DNA of 64,000 nucleotides from Bacillus sp. FJAT-18017 (GCF_001278805.1 NZ_CP012602.1:1766001-1830000); one strand, 5' to 3'. Shown: positions 45,633 to 54,285, counted from the first letter of the stretch. Program-made: numbers and translations. Notes: generated by a model from the letters alone, not told the origin.

Positions 45633-45662
45633 AAAGCTCCCAAGGGGGGCTTTTCTTTTTTT
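45633..45662 (+). terminator. Intrinsic terminator after racE
   Basis: AAAGCTCCC / GGGGGCTTTT arms, then CTTTTTTT. Confidence 0.85.
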
Positions 45663-46019
45663 GTGGCTCGGACTGAGATTATAGGTGGTTCAAGGTGTAG
45701 TTGTTTGTGTAACTATTTTTGCTAGTGAGTCTCTGAGTACTGTTAGTGAAAACTAACCACCCACAAATATCGACTGGCAATAAAGTGTGGTTGAGAAAAG
45801 TAGTCATTTTTAGTACTACTCGGAGACCTACTAATTTTTCCTGTTGATTACCTAGTGAGTGTCTGAGTATTCCTAGTGTACTTAACCGCAGCTCCACTTT
45901 TACCAATCCAATTTTTAAAGATTGTAAGCAGCAACCCACTGTTTTATTTTTCAAGGCTTGGTCTAAAATCTCCCGGGGCTCGTATACATGTAGTACAAAC
46001 TGTCTCGGGAGGGATTTTC
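45663..46019. other. racE-gerM gap with local repeats and a leader hairpin
   Basis: Holds three copies (one inverted) of a 27-base local repeat (45722-45878) and a hairpin covering the gerM ribosome site (45970-46014). The open frame that crosses it upstream of gerM is not supported. Confidence 0.55.
45722..45878. repeat. Local repeat CTAGTGAGTSTCTGAGTAYT, one copy inverted
   Basis: Direct copies at 45722-45748 and 45852-45878 share CTAGTGAGT-TCTGAGTA and end in TAGTG. An inverted relative (AGTACTACTCGGAGACCTAC) is at 45812-45834. Confidence 0.6.
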
Positions 46020-47072
46020 ATGTCCACAACTAAACCTAAGGTGCTGGCATCGGCTGTGCTGGTCACTTCGATTTTGCTATCAGGGTGCGGATTATTCGGA
46101 ACGGAAACGGTCAAAAAAATTGACCCGCCAAAAAGCACTTCTTTTGAAAATGAAAAAGGGGTAACAGGTACACCAGAAGAAGGTGACTCAGCAGAAACAC
46201 AAGGCACTCTTAAAACAGAGCTCTATTTGATCGATAAAGAGGGCTTCGTTGTTTCCCAGGCACTCGAACTGCCAAAAACAAATTCAGTCGCCAGACAGGC
46301 TTTGGAATACCTTGTTGAAAACGGACCAGTTTCTGAAATGCTGCCGAATGGCTTCAGGGCAGTCCTTCCAGCGGACACGGACATATCAGTCGACATCAAT
46401 GATGACAAAGTTGCCACAGTGAATTTTTCAAAGGAATTCAAGAACTACCAGCCTGAAGATGAATTGAAAATCCTGCAGTCTGTCACCTGGACCTTGACCC
46501 AGTTTGACTCAGTTGACAAAGTCAAGCTGAAGCTGAACGGGCACGAACTCACTGAAATGCCGGTCAATGGCACACCAATCAGCGATTCCTTGTCAAGGGA
46601 TTCGGGCATTAACCTCGACTCCTCAACCGTAACGGATATCATGAACACCAGACCGGTCACAGTTTACTATGTTGGCGGCGAAGAAGGCTCCTACTACTAT
46701 GTACCTGTGACAAAGCGCGTCAGCAATACTGTCGCCAGCGACATAGAAGCTGCTGTCCAGGAGCTAGCGAAAGGCCCATCCACAACCAGCCTTGAAAGTG
46801 AATTCATGAACCAGGTAAAACTTCTCGACGATCCAAAAATTGAAGGCGAAAAAGTCACGCTAAACTTCAATGAAGCGGTCTACCACAGCTTTGAAGAAAA
46901 AATCATATCCGAACAGCTCATGGATGCCCTTGTCCTCTCCCTAACAGAGCTGGATGGCATCAAGGAAGTATCCATTCTAGTTGATGGCAAGGCCGAACTC
47001 GTCCAAGAAGATGGAAAGAAATTGACAGCGCCAGTCACACGCCCTGAAAAAGTCAACACTGGTAGTTTCTAA
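46020..47072 (+). CDS. gerM: Germination/sporulation lipoprotein GerM
   Basis: A 350-residue lipoprotein with signal KVLASAVLVTSILLSGCGLF; lipobox LSGC puts the lipidated Cys near residue 24. Two GerMN domains follow (about 75-190 and 210-330), each with the VSQALELPK..ARQALEYLVENGP / ASDIEAAVQELAKGP type helix and a NFSKEF / NFNEAV strand. GerM is needed for peptidoglycan during sporulation and germination and interacts with the SpoIIIA/SpoIIQ channel region. ATG 46020 with GGGAGGG is chosen over an in-frame 48-codon extension. Confidence 0.93.
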   Translation: MSTTKPKVLASAVLVTSILLSGCGLFGTETVKKIDPPKSTSFENEKGVTGTPEEGDSAETQGTLKTELYLIDKEGFVVSQALELPKTNSVARQALEYLVENGPVSEMLPNGFRAVLPADTDISVDINDDKVATVNFSKEFKNYQPEDELKILQSVTWTLTQFDSVDKVKLKLNGHELTEMPVNGTPISDSLSRDSGINLDSSTVTDIMNTRPVTVYYVGGEEGSYYYVPVTKRVSNTVASDIEAAVQELAKGPSTTSLESEFMNQVKLLDDPKIEGEKVTLNFNEAVYHSFEEKIISEQLMDALVLSLTELDGIKEVSILVDGKAELVQEDGKKLTAPVTRPEKVNTGSF

Positions 47073-47106
47073 AAAACAATATTTGTTATACTATATAGAG
47101 AAAATC

Positions 47107-47144
47107 AAAGAGGCAGCCCAAAAGCAGCCTCTTCTTTCTTTTTT
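47107..47144 (+). terminator. Intrinsic terminator after gerM
   Basis: AGAGGC-A-GC / GC-A-GCCTCT stem, then TCTTTCTTTTTT. Confidence 0.8.
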
Positions 47145-47194
47145 GAAAAATGGGTCGACACTCATATAAAAGCTAAATTAGGGAGGACTTTCAT

Positions 47195-47950
47195 ATGCGA
47201 TACGATGGCAGGGAACCACTTCAATTACGCGATATACATATTGAAACCAATTATTTAAAACATCCGGAGGGGTCCGTTCTAATCTCCGTTGGCGACACAA
47301 AAGTCATTTGCTCAGCCAGCATCGAGGAACGAGTCCCTCCTTTTATGCGCGGCGCAGGTAAAGGCTGGATTACTGCTGAATATTCCATGCTTCCTAGGGC
47401 AACGGAGCAGCGAAACATCCGTGAATCGTCCAAGGGCAAGGTGACAGGCCGGACGATGGAAATCCAGCGCCTGATCGGGCGCGCGCTCAGGGCGGTTGTT
47501 GACCTCGAGGCTATTGGCGAAAGAACAGTTTGGATTGACTGCGATGTCATCCAGGCAGATGGCGGAACCAGAACCGCCTCCATTACCGGAGCATTTATAG
47601 CCATGGCGCTAGCCCTAAACGGCCTCGTTCAAAAAAGGGGTCTGACCCCTTTTCCGATAACCAATTTCCTCGCAGCTACAAGCGTTGGAATTCTTGACGA
47701 TGGACAGGCTGTTCTTGATTTAAATTATGTAGAAGATTCGAAAGCATTGGTTGATATGAATGTCGTCATGACCGGTAGCGGTGAATTTGTTGAGCTCCAG
47801 GGAACGGGAGAGGAGTCAACTTTTTCACGGCAACAGTTAAACCAAATGCTTGAGGCGGCAGAAGCTGGGCTGGTTGAATTGTTTGAGAAGCAAAGAATTG
47901 CGCTTGGCGCTAACATTTCGGGTAAAATAGATTCTAGGATTTCAAAGTAG
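47195..47950 (+). CDS. rph: Ribonuclease PH
   Basis: A 251-residue phosphorolytic 3'-5' exoribonuclease that trims tRNA precursors. Motifs: [27 protein letters not shown] (about 43-70), [19 protein letters not shown] (about 86), [21 protein letters not shown] (about 113) and [22 protein letters not shown] (about 185). GGGAGGA precedes ATG. Residues [10 protein letters not shown] (about 146-155) are encoded by a near-perfect palindrome, yet length matches B. subtilis Rph from memory. Followed 17 bases later by ysnA. Confidence 0.96.
   Translation: MRYDGREPLQLRDIHIETNYLKHPEGSVLISVGDTKVICSASIEERVPPFMRGAGKGWITAEYSMLPRATEQRNIRESSKGKVTGRTMEIQRLIGRALRAVVDLEAIGERTVWIDCDVIQADGGTRTASITGAFIAMALALNGLVQKRGLTPFPITNFLAATSVGILDDGQAVLDLNYVEDSKALVDMNVVMTGSGEFVELQGTGEESTFSRQQLNQMLEAAEAGLVELFEKQRIALGANISGKIDSRISK
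47633..47653. repeat. Perfect 21-base palindrome inside rph
   Basis: Arms AAAAGGGGTC and GACCCCTTTT around one T. GGGGTC(T/A)GACCCC palindromes are a known dispersed type in several bacterial phyla. In this gene it stays in frame. Confidence 0.7.
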
Positions 47951-47967
47951 TTAGGAGGAAGATCCCT

Positions 47968-48576
47968 GTGAAAGAAGTAATCATAGCAACCAAAAATGCC
48001 GGAAAGGCGAAGGAATTCGAAGCGATTTTTGCAGAAAAGGGCATCAAAGTCATGACACTGCTGGATTTCCCAAATGCACCTGATGTAGAAGAAACAGGCA
48101 TGACCTTTGCGGAAAACGCGATTCTCAAAGCAGAGACCATCTCAAAGAAGCTGGGTAAGGCAGTTATCGGTGATGATTCAGGCCTTGCCATCGATGCTCT
48201 GGAAGGCCGACCTGGTATTTTTTCAGCGCGTTATGCAGGAGAAGCGAAAAACGATCAGGCCAATATTGATAAGGTTCTTGAAGAACTGGACGATATAACT
48301 GAAGAAAATCGTACTGCCCGCTTCCATTGCGCCCTGGCATTTGCAGTTCCTGGACAAGAGACGATTACCGTTGACGGTACATGTGAAGGTATCATCCTTA
48401 CAGAACGGCGCGGCACAAACGGTTTCGGCTATGACCCAATTTTTTATGTGCCACACCTTGGCCGGACAATGGCTGAGCTTTCAAAGGAAGAGAAAAATGC
48501 GATCAGCCACCGGGCTAATGCCTTATCGAAGCTTCGAGTGGTGCTTGATTCGAAAAATGGTGCTGATTTGGCATGA
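47968..48576 (+). CDS. ysnA: Non-canonical purine NTP pyrophosphatase (RdgB/HAM1)
   Basis: A 202-residue ITPase-family enzyme that hydrolyses dITP/XTP and so keeps deaminated purines out of DNA. N-terminal [17 protein letters not shown] (3-19), [15 protein letters not shown] (about 41), the catalytic [24 protein letters not shown] (about 67-90) and C-terminal [14 protein letters not shown] with [17 protein letters not shown] start with TTAGGAGGA. Stop overlaps the ysnB ATG (ATGA), indicating coupled translation. Confidence 0.95.
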   Translation: MKEVIIATKNAGKAKEFEAIFAEKGIKVMTLLDFPNAPDVEETGMTFAENAILKAETISKKLGKAVIGDDSGLAIDALEGRPGIFSARYAGEAKNDQANIDKVLEELDDITEENRTARFHCALAFAVPGQETITVDGTCEGIILTERRGTNGFGYDPIFYVPHLGRTMAELSKEEKNAISHRANALSKLRVVLDSKNGADLA

Positions 48577-49088
48577 AAAAGGTATTGGTTTTGAGCGATA
48601 GCCATGGCTCGGCAGCTCCAATGAGGACGCTTAAGGACAGGCACCCGGATGTGGATGTTTTCATCCATTGCGGTGATTCCGAACTGCCAAAGGATGACGA
48701 GGCGTTGAAGGGGTTTGTCGCCGTCGGCGGAAATTGCGACTTTCACCCTGGCTATCCTGATGAAGAAATCGTAGAAGTTGCCGGCAGGAAAATCCTCGTG
48801 ACACACGGGCACCTTTACTCCGTCAAATCAACATTGATGAGCCTATTGTACAAGGCTTGCGAGGCAGGCGCAGAGATTGTCTGCTTTGGACATTCACATC
48901 TTCTTGGTGCAGAAATGTCAGGAGGCATCCTGTTCGTAAATCCGGGAAGCATCAGGCTGCCAAGAGGGCTTGAGGAGAAAACCTACCTGATCCTGGGCAT
49001 TGACGAGGCCCATGTAGAGGTCAATGTTTTTGATTTGGAAAAAGGCGAACTTCCCGAATTCAAACAACAATTCCACTTAAATCAGTAA
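48573..49088 (+). CDS. ysnB: YfcE/MJ0936-type metallophosphoesterase
   Basis: A 171-residue calcineurin-like phosphoesterase. Metal motifs in order: VLSDSHGS (about 5), FIHCGDSEL (about 31), AVGGNCDF (about 51), LVTHGHLYS (about 73), CFGHSHLLG (about 103) and NPGSIRLPR. Cytoplasmic; substrate unknown. Overlaps ysnA by four bases. Length fits the family. Confidence 0.92.
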   Translation: MKKVLVLSDSHGSAAPMRTLKDRHPDVDVFIHCGDSELPKDDEALKGFVAVGGNCDFHPGYPDEEIVEVAGRKILVTHGHLYSVKSTLMSLLYKACEAGAEIVCFGHSHLLGAEMSGGILFVNPGSIRLPRGLEEKTYLILGIDEAHVEVNVFDLEKGELPEFKQQFHLNQ

Positions 49089-49094
49089 AAGACT

Positions 49095-49134
49095 GGAAAA
49101 GGCGGATGCCAATTAAGCTCCGCTTTTTCCGTTA
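49095..49134 (+). terminator. Intrinsic terminator of rph-ysnA-ysnB
   Basis: Twelve-bp stem GGAAAAGGCGGA / TCCGCTTTTTCC (one G-U), followed by GTTAAATTT. Confidence 0.75.
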
Positions 49135-49167
49135 AATTTCCAGTTGAAGAAAGTTTGAGAAAACTTG

Positions 49168-49196
49168 TTGACATCTGCTTACTTGGCTACTATAAT
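49168..49196 (+). promoter_or_regulatory. Perfect consensus SigA promoter before tRNA-Arg
   Basis: TTGACA (49168-49173), 17 bases, TATAAT (49191-49196). All twelve consensus bases match; start near 49203. No protein gene lies between it and the tRNA. Confidence 0.88.
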
Positions 49197-49203
49197 TAAA
49201 AAT

Positions 49204-49218
49204 GTTCGTTAAACGAAC
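49204..49218. promoter_or_regulatory. 15-base palindrome at the transcription start
   Basis: GTTCGTTAAACGAAC: perfect 7-bp arms with one central base, immediately after the predicted start. It could be an operator or the first hairpin of the RNA. Confidence 0.6.
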
Positions 49219-49229
49219 GGATTCACTTT

Positions 49230-49327
49230 GTCCCAGTAGCTCAGCTCGCTGAATATGCTTCCTTTAATAACATCAGCGCACCTGCCGAGCGTCTCCTTGA
49301 ATTAATTTTCTGAGGCAGGGGTGGGAT
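49230..49327 (+). ncRNA. tRNA-like leader element (pseudo-tRNA?)
   Basis: Opens with GTCCCAGTAGCTCAGCT, identical to the first 17 bases of the tRNA-Arg 148 bases downstream. Instead of a tRNA body it offers: an acceptor-like closing stem GTCCCA (49230-49235) with TGGGAT (49322-49327); a hairpin CGCTGA / TCAGCG (49247-49252, 49273-49278); and a hairpin CCTGCC / GGCAGG (49281-49286, 49314-49319). Together they form a three-way junction. It may be a decayed tRNA copy or a functional mimic. Confidence 0.45.
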
Positions 49328-49333
49328 AGTAGC

Positions 49334-49372
49334 AAAACAGTTTGTGTTGAATAAACTTTGTTTTAATTTTTT
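49334..49372 (+). terminator. Weak terminator-like hairpin before tRNA-Arg
   Basis: AAAACA-GTTT pairs with AAAC-TT-TGTTTT (49334-49364, two-base bulge), followed by AATTTTTT. AT-rich, so probably leaky; it lies between the tRNA-like element and the real tRNA. Confidence 0.4.
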
Positions 49373-49377
49373 ATATT

Positions 49378-49451
49378 GTCCCAGTAGCTCAGCTGGATAG
49401 AGCACACGCCTTCTAAGCGTGCGGTCGGGAGTTCGAATCTCTCCTGGGACG
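49378..49451 (+). tRNA. tRNA-Arg (anticodon TCT)
   Basis: Full cloverleaf: acceptor GTCCCAG / CTGGGAC; D arm GCTCAGCTGGATAGAGC; anticodon stem CACGC / GCGTG with loop CTTCTAA (anticodon TCT at 49412-49414); T arm with GTTCGAATC; discriminator G at 49451. CCA is not encoded. The anticodon UCU reads AGA/AGG arginine codons. A terminator follows. Confidence 0.95.
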
Positions 49452-49458
49452 CTATACT

Positions 49459-49497
49459 AGCCGGTAACCTCAAAACGAGGCTGCCGGCTTTTTCTTT
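49459..49497 (+). terminator. Terminator of the tRNA-Arg transcript
   Basis: AGCCGG / CCGGCT outer stem and CCTC / GAGG inner stem, then TTTTTCTTT. Confidence 0.85.
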
Positions 49498-49645
49498 ATC
49501 TCAAAATAGGCACTTGCCATGAGTAAAGGAAGTTTAGAAGGCTTTACGTGGTACTATGATTAAATGTTTCGCAAAATAGTAGGGAACGTTTATTGAAATA
49601 CTATATAGAAGAGATAAATTCCACCTATGTTTCTCCTGCTACAAA

Positions 49646-49674
49646 TTGTATTTTTACAAACTCCGTGCTAAACT
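49646..49674 (+). promoter_or_regulatory. Candidate SigA promoter of ysoA
   Basis: TTGTAT (49646-49651), 17-base spacer, TAAACT (49669-49674), 41 bases before ATG. Confidence 0.45.
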
Positions 49675-49715
49675 TTTTTCAACTAAAGCATGTATGACTT
49701 AAAGGATGATTTTTT

Positions 49716-50747
49716 ATGAAAAAGGAAGATGGAGACAATATTGTCCTTTTTCCAAATGTTGAACGACGGTTAGTCGAAAAAGGGATTGAGGCTCTGCAGG
49801 ACAAACAGTTTCGGGAAGCAATTGAGCTGCTTGAGCAGGGGTATAAACTTGATTCCGATAATGAGGATGTTATGGCCGCGCTGGTGCTGGCTTATTTCGA
49901 GGCAGGGGCGCTAAACAAGGCAAAGGAACTATGCAAGGAAATGCTTATGGTCGGGCAGGGAGACTATTTTCAGATCGTCGAAATGTATATCACGATTCTC
50001 ATTCAGCTTCATGAATATAGAGAAATTACGAAAATACTAGAGGCATTAATTGAGGAAAAGGAGGTGCCAGCTGAGAAGAAAGAACATTTCATCACAATCC
50101 TCCAGTTTTGTCAGAGGCTCGCGGAACAGGAGCCTGTCCAACCACTTGAAGAAATGGAAGCAGAACCTTTTCATCAGGAAGAACTCAAACCGGGAGACCT
50201 GGATTTGTTCTCGATAACGGACTTGAACGAGCAGGTGGGAATTGCAGGGAAACTTTCCAACCAGAACATCCGCCCGTTTATAGATGAAATTTCCGCTTTC
50301 CTATCAGCCGAAGAGGGCCATCCATTCTTGAAGACGATGCTGTTGAATATCTTGCGAGAACAGGAAGTTACGAATGTTATCAATGTAAGGAAGTTTGGGA
50401 TGCTGGAAAAAATAAATCCACAAGAGCTTAAGCCACCCCATTCCCAGCCAAACGATAATGAGGCGGGAGTTCAGCTAATCAAGGCTCTAGAGCATCAGGA
50501 CCCGCTTTTGCTTGAAAGTGCTTTAAGCCTGTTGGCACGGTACGCATTTGCTGTGTATCCATTCGAATTATCACCGGCCGATCAGGCTGCGTGGGCTGCA
50601 GCGTTTGAATATACTGCACTCCTCTACCTTGGCAATGAGCCTGACATGGAGAGATTAGCCGAAAAATACGGTACAATCGCAGAGCATGTGAGTGAAGCTG
50701 CCGGTTGGATAGGAAAAGTGGAGGAAATTTCTTATCCTATAATTTAG
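49716..50747 (+). CDS. ysoA: TPR-repeat protein YsoA
   Basis: A 343-residue soluble protein with tetratricopeptide-like helices at residues 15-130 (EKGIEALQDKQFREAIELLEQGYKLDSDNEDVMAALVLAYFEAGALNKAKEL). An acidic Gln/Glu/Pro-rich linker (about 140-160) separates it from a helical C-terminal half. TPRs mediate protein-protein contacts; partners unknown. Position directly before tig matches B. subtilis ysoA. AAAGGATG precedes ATG. No enzymatic motif seen. Confidence 0.85.
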   Translation: MKKEDGDNIVLFPNVERRLVEKGIEALQDKQFREAIELLEQGYKLDSDNEDVMAALVLAYFEAGALNKAKELCKEMLMVGQGDYFQIVEMYITILIQLHEYREITKILEALIEEKEVPAEKKEHFITILQFCQRLAEQEPVQPLEEMEAEPFHQEELKPGDLDLFSITDLNEQVGIAGKLSNQNIRPFIDEISAFLSAEEGHPFLKTMLLNILREQEVTNVINVRKFGMLEKINPQELKPPHSQPNDNEAGVQLIKALEHQDPLLLESALSLLARYAFAVYPFELSPADQAAWAAAFEYTALLYLGNEPDMERLAEKYGTIAEHVSEAAGWIGKVEEISYPII

Positions 50748-50756
50748 GCCCCAGAG

Positions 50757-50784
50757 TTGAAAGAACAAAATCGTATGTTATAAT
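50757..50784 (+). promoter_or_regulatory. SigA promoter of tig
   Basis: TTGAAA (50757-50762), 16-base spacer, TATAAT (50779-50784), starting ten bases after the ysoA stop. Confidence 0.7.
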
Positions 50785-50878
50785 GTAGTGGTTGCAATGT
50801 GTAAAAACAGCTTATGCCTTACATAGCGAGCGATTCTACCATTGGTAAATTAGGAAATAGATTGTTGGAGGGAACAAA

Positions 50879-52171
50879 ATGTCTGCTACTTGGGAAAAAT
50901 TAGAAGGGAACCGCGGTGTCCTTACTGTAGAAGTAAGTGAAGAAAAAGTTGCGGAGTCTCTTGATATTGCTTTTAAAAAAGTTGTAAAGCAAGTTAACGC
51001 GCCTGGCTTCCGTAAAGGAAAAATGCCTCGTCCGCTTTTTGAAAAAATGTATGGAGTTGAAGCACTCTACCAGGATGCGATCGACTACCTTCTGCCGGAA
51101 GCTTATTCTTCCGCACTTGACGAAACTGGCATTGAGCCAATTGACCGTCCTGAAGTTGATGTTGAGAAGTTCGAAAGAGGCTCAAGCGCAGTATTCAAAA
51201 TTACTGTTGAAGTAAAGCCTGAAGTAAAACTTGGTGAATACAAAGGCCTTGAAGTGACTGAATTTGATACAACTGTAAGCGAAGAAGACGTTGACGCTGA
51301 AATCAAGACTATGCAGGAACGCCATTCCGAGCTTGTTGTTAAAGAAGAAGGCGCGGCTGCAGAAGGCGATACTGTCGTAATGGATTTCAAAGGTTTCGTT
51401 GATGGCGAAGCATTTGAAGGCGGCGAGTCTGAAAACTATTCCCTGGAGCTTGGTTCTGGTTCATTCATCCCTGGTTTCGAAGAGCAGCTTGTAGGCGTTG
51501 CTGCTGGTGAATCAAAGGATGTTGAAGTAACATTCCCAGAGGAATACCATGCTGCAGAACTTGCTGGCAAAGCAGCTACTTTCCAGGTAACTGTTCATGA
51601 AATCAAGTCAAAGGAACTTCCTGCACTTGATGATGAGTTTGCCAAGGATGTAGATGATGAAGTTGAAACTCTAGATGAGTTGAAAGCTAAAATCCGTTCA
51701 CGCCTTGAGCATGACAAAGGACATCAAAAAGAGCATCATGTCCGCGATTCAGTTGTAGAAAAAGCTGCTGCAAATGCAGAAATCGAAGTTCCAGATGCAA
51801 TGGTCCGCAACGAAACAGACCGTATGCTTCAAGAATTCGAACAGCGTCTGCAAATGCAAGGAATGAACATGGAGCTTTACTACCAGTTCTCCGGACAGGA
51901 TGAAGCAGCTCTTCGCGAACAAATGAAGAGCGATGCTGAGCAGCGTGTCCGTGTAAGCCTTGTGCTTGACGCAATTGCTGAAGCTGAAAACATCGAAGTT
52001 TCTGAAGAAGATGTTAATGCAGAATTAACTAAGATGTCCGAAATGTACAACATGACTCCAGAGAACATCACAATGGCTCTAGGCGGAACTGAAGGCATCA
52101 AGTCTGACCTTCAGAAAAATAAGGCTGCTGACTTCCTAGTTGAAAACAGCAAAACAGTTGCTGCTGAATAA
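50879..52171 (+). CDS. tig: Trigger factor
   Basis: A 430-residue ribosome-bound chaperone and prolyl isomerase. The N-terminal ribosome-binding domain with signature [17 protein letters not shown] (about 42-58) is followed by the FKBP-type PPIase domain (about 160-245, [31 protein letters not shown]) and a C-terminal helical chaperone domain. GGAGGGA precedes ATG. Full length. Own promoter and terminator. Confidence 0.97.
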   Translation: MSATWEKLEGNRGVLTVEVSEEKVAESLDIAFKKVVKQVNAPGFRKGKMPRPLFEKMYGVEALYQDAIDYLLPEAYSSALDETGIEPIDRPEVDVEKFERGSSAVFKITVEVKPEVKLGEYKGLEVTEFDTTVSEEDVDAEIKTMQERHSELVVKEEGAAAEGDTVVMDFKGFVDGEAFEGGESENYSLELGSGSFIPGFEEQLVGVAAGESKDVEVTFPEEYHAAELAGKAATFQVTVHEIKSKELPALDDEFAKDVDDEVETLDELKAKIRSRLEHDKGHQKEHHVRDSVVEKAAANAEIEVPDAMVRNETDRMLQEFEQRLQMQGMNMELYYQFSGQDEAALREQMKSDAEQRVRVSLVLDAIAEAENIEVSEEDVNAELTKMSEMYNMTPENITMALGGTEGIKSDLQKNKAADFLVENSKTVAAE

Positions 52172-52187
52172 TTCTATATAACATAAA

Positions 52188-52219
52188 AAACAAGGCGCGA
52201 TTTATCGTGCCTTGTTTTA
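52188..52219 (+). terminator. Intrinsic terminator after tig
   Basis: AAACAAGGCGCG / CGTGCCTTGTTT stem with one G-U, then TATAC. Confidence 0.8.
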
Positions 52220-52292
52220 TACAATTTAGCGATTACATATTATAATAAGAGTAGCACTGCATATTGAAAAAGCAGTTTAAAAAAATTCAGCA

Positions 52293-52342
52293 GTTCGATT
52301 GAAGCTGAAGGCGCGAAGGCTCCACGCCAGCAGTGGAAATCT
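52293..52342. repeat. Dispersed repeat family A, truncated
   Basis: TTCGATTGAAGCTGAAGGCG then GCGAAGGCTCCACGCC: left end of family A only. Confidence 0.45.
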
Positions 52343-52426
52343 TAAGTTCCATCTATTATACATATCAAAAGTTTTTGGGCATTGGGCTTAATTCATGCTA
52401 AATGTGGTTAAGCTTTAGTAAGTACA

Positions 52427-52466
52427 TAGGAAAGCGGAAGCACACGGTGAGTGCTGAAGCTGGACA
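52427..52466 (-). repeat. Dispersed repeat family B, short copy
   Basis: Read on the minus strand it runs TGTCCAGCTTCAGCAC to GTGTGCTTCCGCTTTCCTA, the two end phrases of family B with almost no interior. Confidence 0.55.
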
Positions 52467-52679
52467 AGAGATATCGTTTGGCCATGCAGGTTATTTCGGA
52501 GTTTGTGGAATATTTTAGGCGGAATCGGCGAGAGTTATTATTTCCAGAAAGCATGTATCATGTGGTACAATGCAATACATAACGCCTTTTGCTTGTAAGA
52601 TTGTTCCCAAATTTCAAATTTAAGCCTGCAAATAAGCAGCTTATTCATAATGAGAATCCGTTTTAGAGGGGTGAAAGAT

Positions 52680-53942
52680 TTGTTCAAATTCAATGATGAA
52701 AAAGGGCAGTTAAAGTGTTCCTTCTGTGGCAAGACGCAGGATCAGGTCCGCAAGCTTGTCGCTGGTCCTGGGGTATATATATGTGATGAGTGCATTGAAT
52801 TATGTACTGAAATCGTCGAGGAGGAGCTTGGCACTGAAGAGGAAGTCGAGTTCAAGGATGTTCCTAAGCCAAAGGAAATCCTCGAAATCCTTGATGAATA
52901 TGTCATCGGCCAGGAAAAGGCAAAAAAGTCGCTTTCGGTGGCAGTTTACAACCACTACAAGCGCATTAACTCCAATAGCAAAATCGATGATGTTGAACTC
53001 TCAAAGAGCAATATCTGTATGATTGGGCCTACTGGCAGCGGGAAAACTCTCCTCGCTCAGACCCTTGCCCGCATCCTGAACGTACCGTTCGCGATTGCAG
53101 ATGCTACCTCGCTAACTGAAGCAGGTTACGTCGGTGAAGACGTGGAGAATATTTTGCTGAAATTGATCCAGGCTGCCGACTATGATGTCGAAAAGGCTGA
53201 AAAAGGGATCATTTATATTGATGAAATTGACAAAGTTGCACGTAAATCTGAAAATCCATCTATTACAAGAGATGTTTCAGGTGAAGGTGTTCAGCAGGCG
53301 CTTCTAAAAATCCTTGAAGGAACTGTTGCGAGTGTTCCTCCACAGGGAGGCAGGAAGCATCCTCACCAGGAGTTCATCCAAATCGATACCACAAATATCC
53401 TATTCATTTGCGGTGGAGCTTTTGATGGAATCGAATCGATTATCAAGCGCCGCCTAGGCCAGAAGGTCATCGGTTTCGGCTCTGATGTAAAGCAGGTAGA
53501 AGTCAGCCAGAAGGAATTGCTTTCTAAGGTCCTTCCAGAAGACTTGCTGAAATTTGGGCTTATCCCTGAATTCATCGGCCGTCTTCCAGTTATTGCGAGC
53601 CTTGAACAGCTTGACGAAGATGCGTTGATTGAAATCCTGACAAAACCAAAGAACGCTCTAGTTAAGCAGTATCAGAAAATGCTTGAGCTTGATGAGGTAG
53701 AGCTTGAATTTGAAGAAGGTGCCCTCGTGGAAATTGCTAAAAAAGCGATTGAGCGTAAAACAGGGGCACGCGGCTTGCGTTCCATCATTGAAGGAATCAT
53801 GCTGGATGTCATGTTTGACCTTCCTTCCCGCGATGATATTACAAAATGTATCATCACAAAGGAAACAGTCACAGACAACAGCGTTCCGAAGCTTGTCAAT
53901 GAGGAAGGCACCGTCATCAACGAAGAGCGTACATCCGCCTAA
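52680..53942 (+). CDS. clpX: ATP-dependent Clp protease ATP-binding subunit ClpX
   Basis: A 420-residue AAA+ unfoldase that feeds ClpP. The N-terminal zinc domain [31 protein letters not shown] (about 11-42) precedes Walker [18 protein letters not shown] (about 115), Walker [11 protein letters not shown] (about 178), pore loop GYVGEDV, sensor/IGF loop KVIGFG (about 262) and [11 protein letters not shown] 52680 with GAGGGGTG upstream is chosen over ATG 52650; the start then matches B. subtilis ClpX. Confidence 0.97.
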   Translation: MFKFNDEKGQLKCSFCGKTQDQVRKLVAGPGVYICDECIELCTEIVEEELGTEEEVEFKDVPKPKEILEILDEYVIGQEKAKKSLSVAVYNHYKRINSNSKIDDVELSKSNICMIGPTGSGKTLLAQTLARILNVPFAIADATSLTEAGYVGEDVENILLKLIQAADYDVEKAEKGIIYIDEIDKVARKSENPSITRDVSGEGVQQALLKILEGTVASVPPQGGRKHPHQEFIQIDTTNILFICGGAFDGIESIIKRRLGQKVIGFGSDVKQVEVSQKELLSKVLPEDLLKFGLIPEFIGRLPVIASLEQLDEDALIEILTKPKNALVKQYQKMLELDEVELEFEEGALVEIAKKAIERKTGARGLRSIIEGIMLDVMFDLPSRDDITKCIITKETVTDNSVPKLVNEEGTVINEERTSA

Positions 53943-53953
53943 ATGTTAATACC

Positions 53954-53986
53954 GCTGTCCGGTAACCTGCCGGGCAGCTTTTTATT
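53954..53986 (+). terminator. Intrinsic terminator after clpX
   Basis: GCTGTCCGG / CCGGGCAGC stem (one G-U), then TTTTTATT. Confidence 0.85.
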
Positions 53987-54040
53987 GTTTTCGGCAATGG
54001 TTTTTTTAAAATGTACCTGGCTGGCTAGCTCAAGAAACAA

Positions 54041-54250
54041 TAATTACTTGAAAAAGATTTTCGAGTACGATTTCAATTTTTAGGAGAAGTGAAATGTCCT
54101 TGAAACAGGTTTTCGAGTACAATTTCAATTTTTTGAGGAGTGGAATGTCCCGGTAATATAATTTCGAGTACAATTTCAATTTCTAAAACAATGAAATATC
54201 CTCGATACTGGTTCTTTAGAAATGGTTCAAGCGCAATTTTGACTTTGGGA
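54041..54250. repeat. Local repeat with about 52-base period
   Basis: TCGAGTAC followed by (A/G)ATTTCAATTT starts at 54061, 54113 and 54164, each copy ending in a GTGGAATGTCC-like phrase. A fourth, diverged copy is near 54225. Confidence 0.65.
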
Positions 54251-54285
54251 AACTTAAGAATTGATGAAGTTTAGAATCTCTATTA

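Larger units (their letters stand above)
52220..52679. other. tig-clpX gap with repeat remnants
   Basis: Contains a short family A piece (52293-52342) and an inverted family B copy (52427-52466). No ORF; no convincing promoter for clpX picked out. Confidence 0.5.

Noticed and set aside
45876..46019. 48-codon N-terminal extension of GerM
   Set aside because: The lipoprotein signal and GGGAGGG site place the start at 46020.
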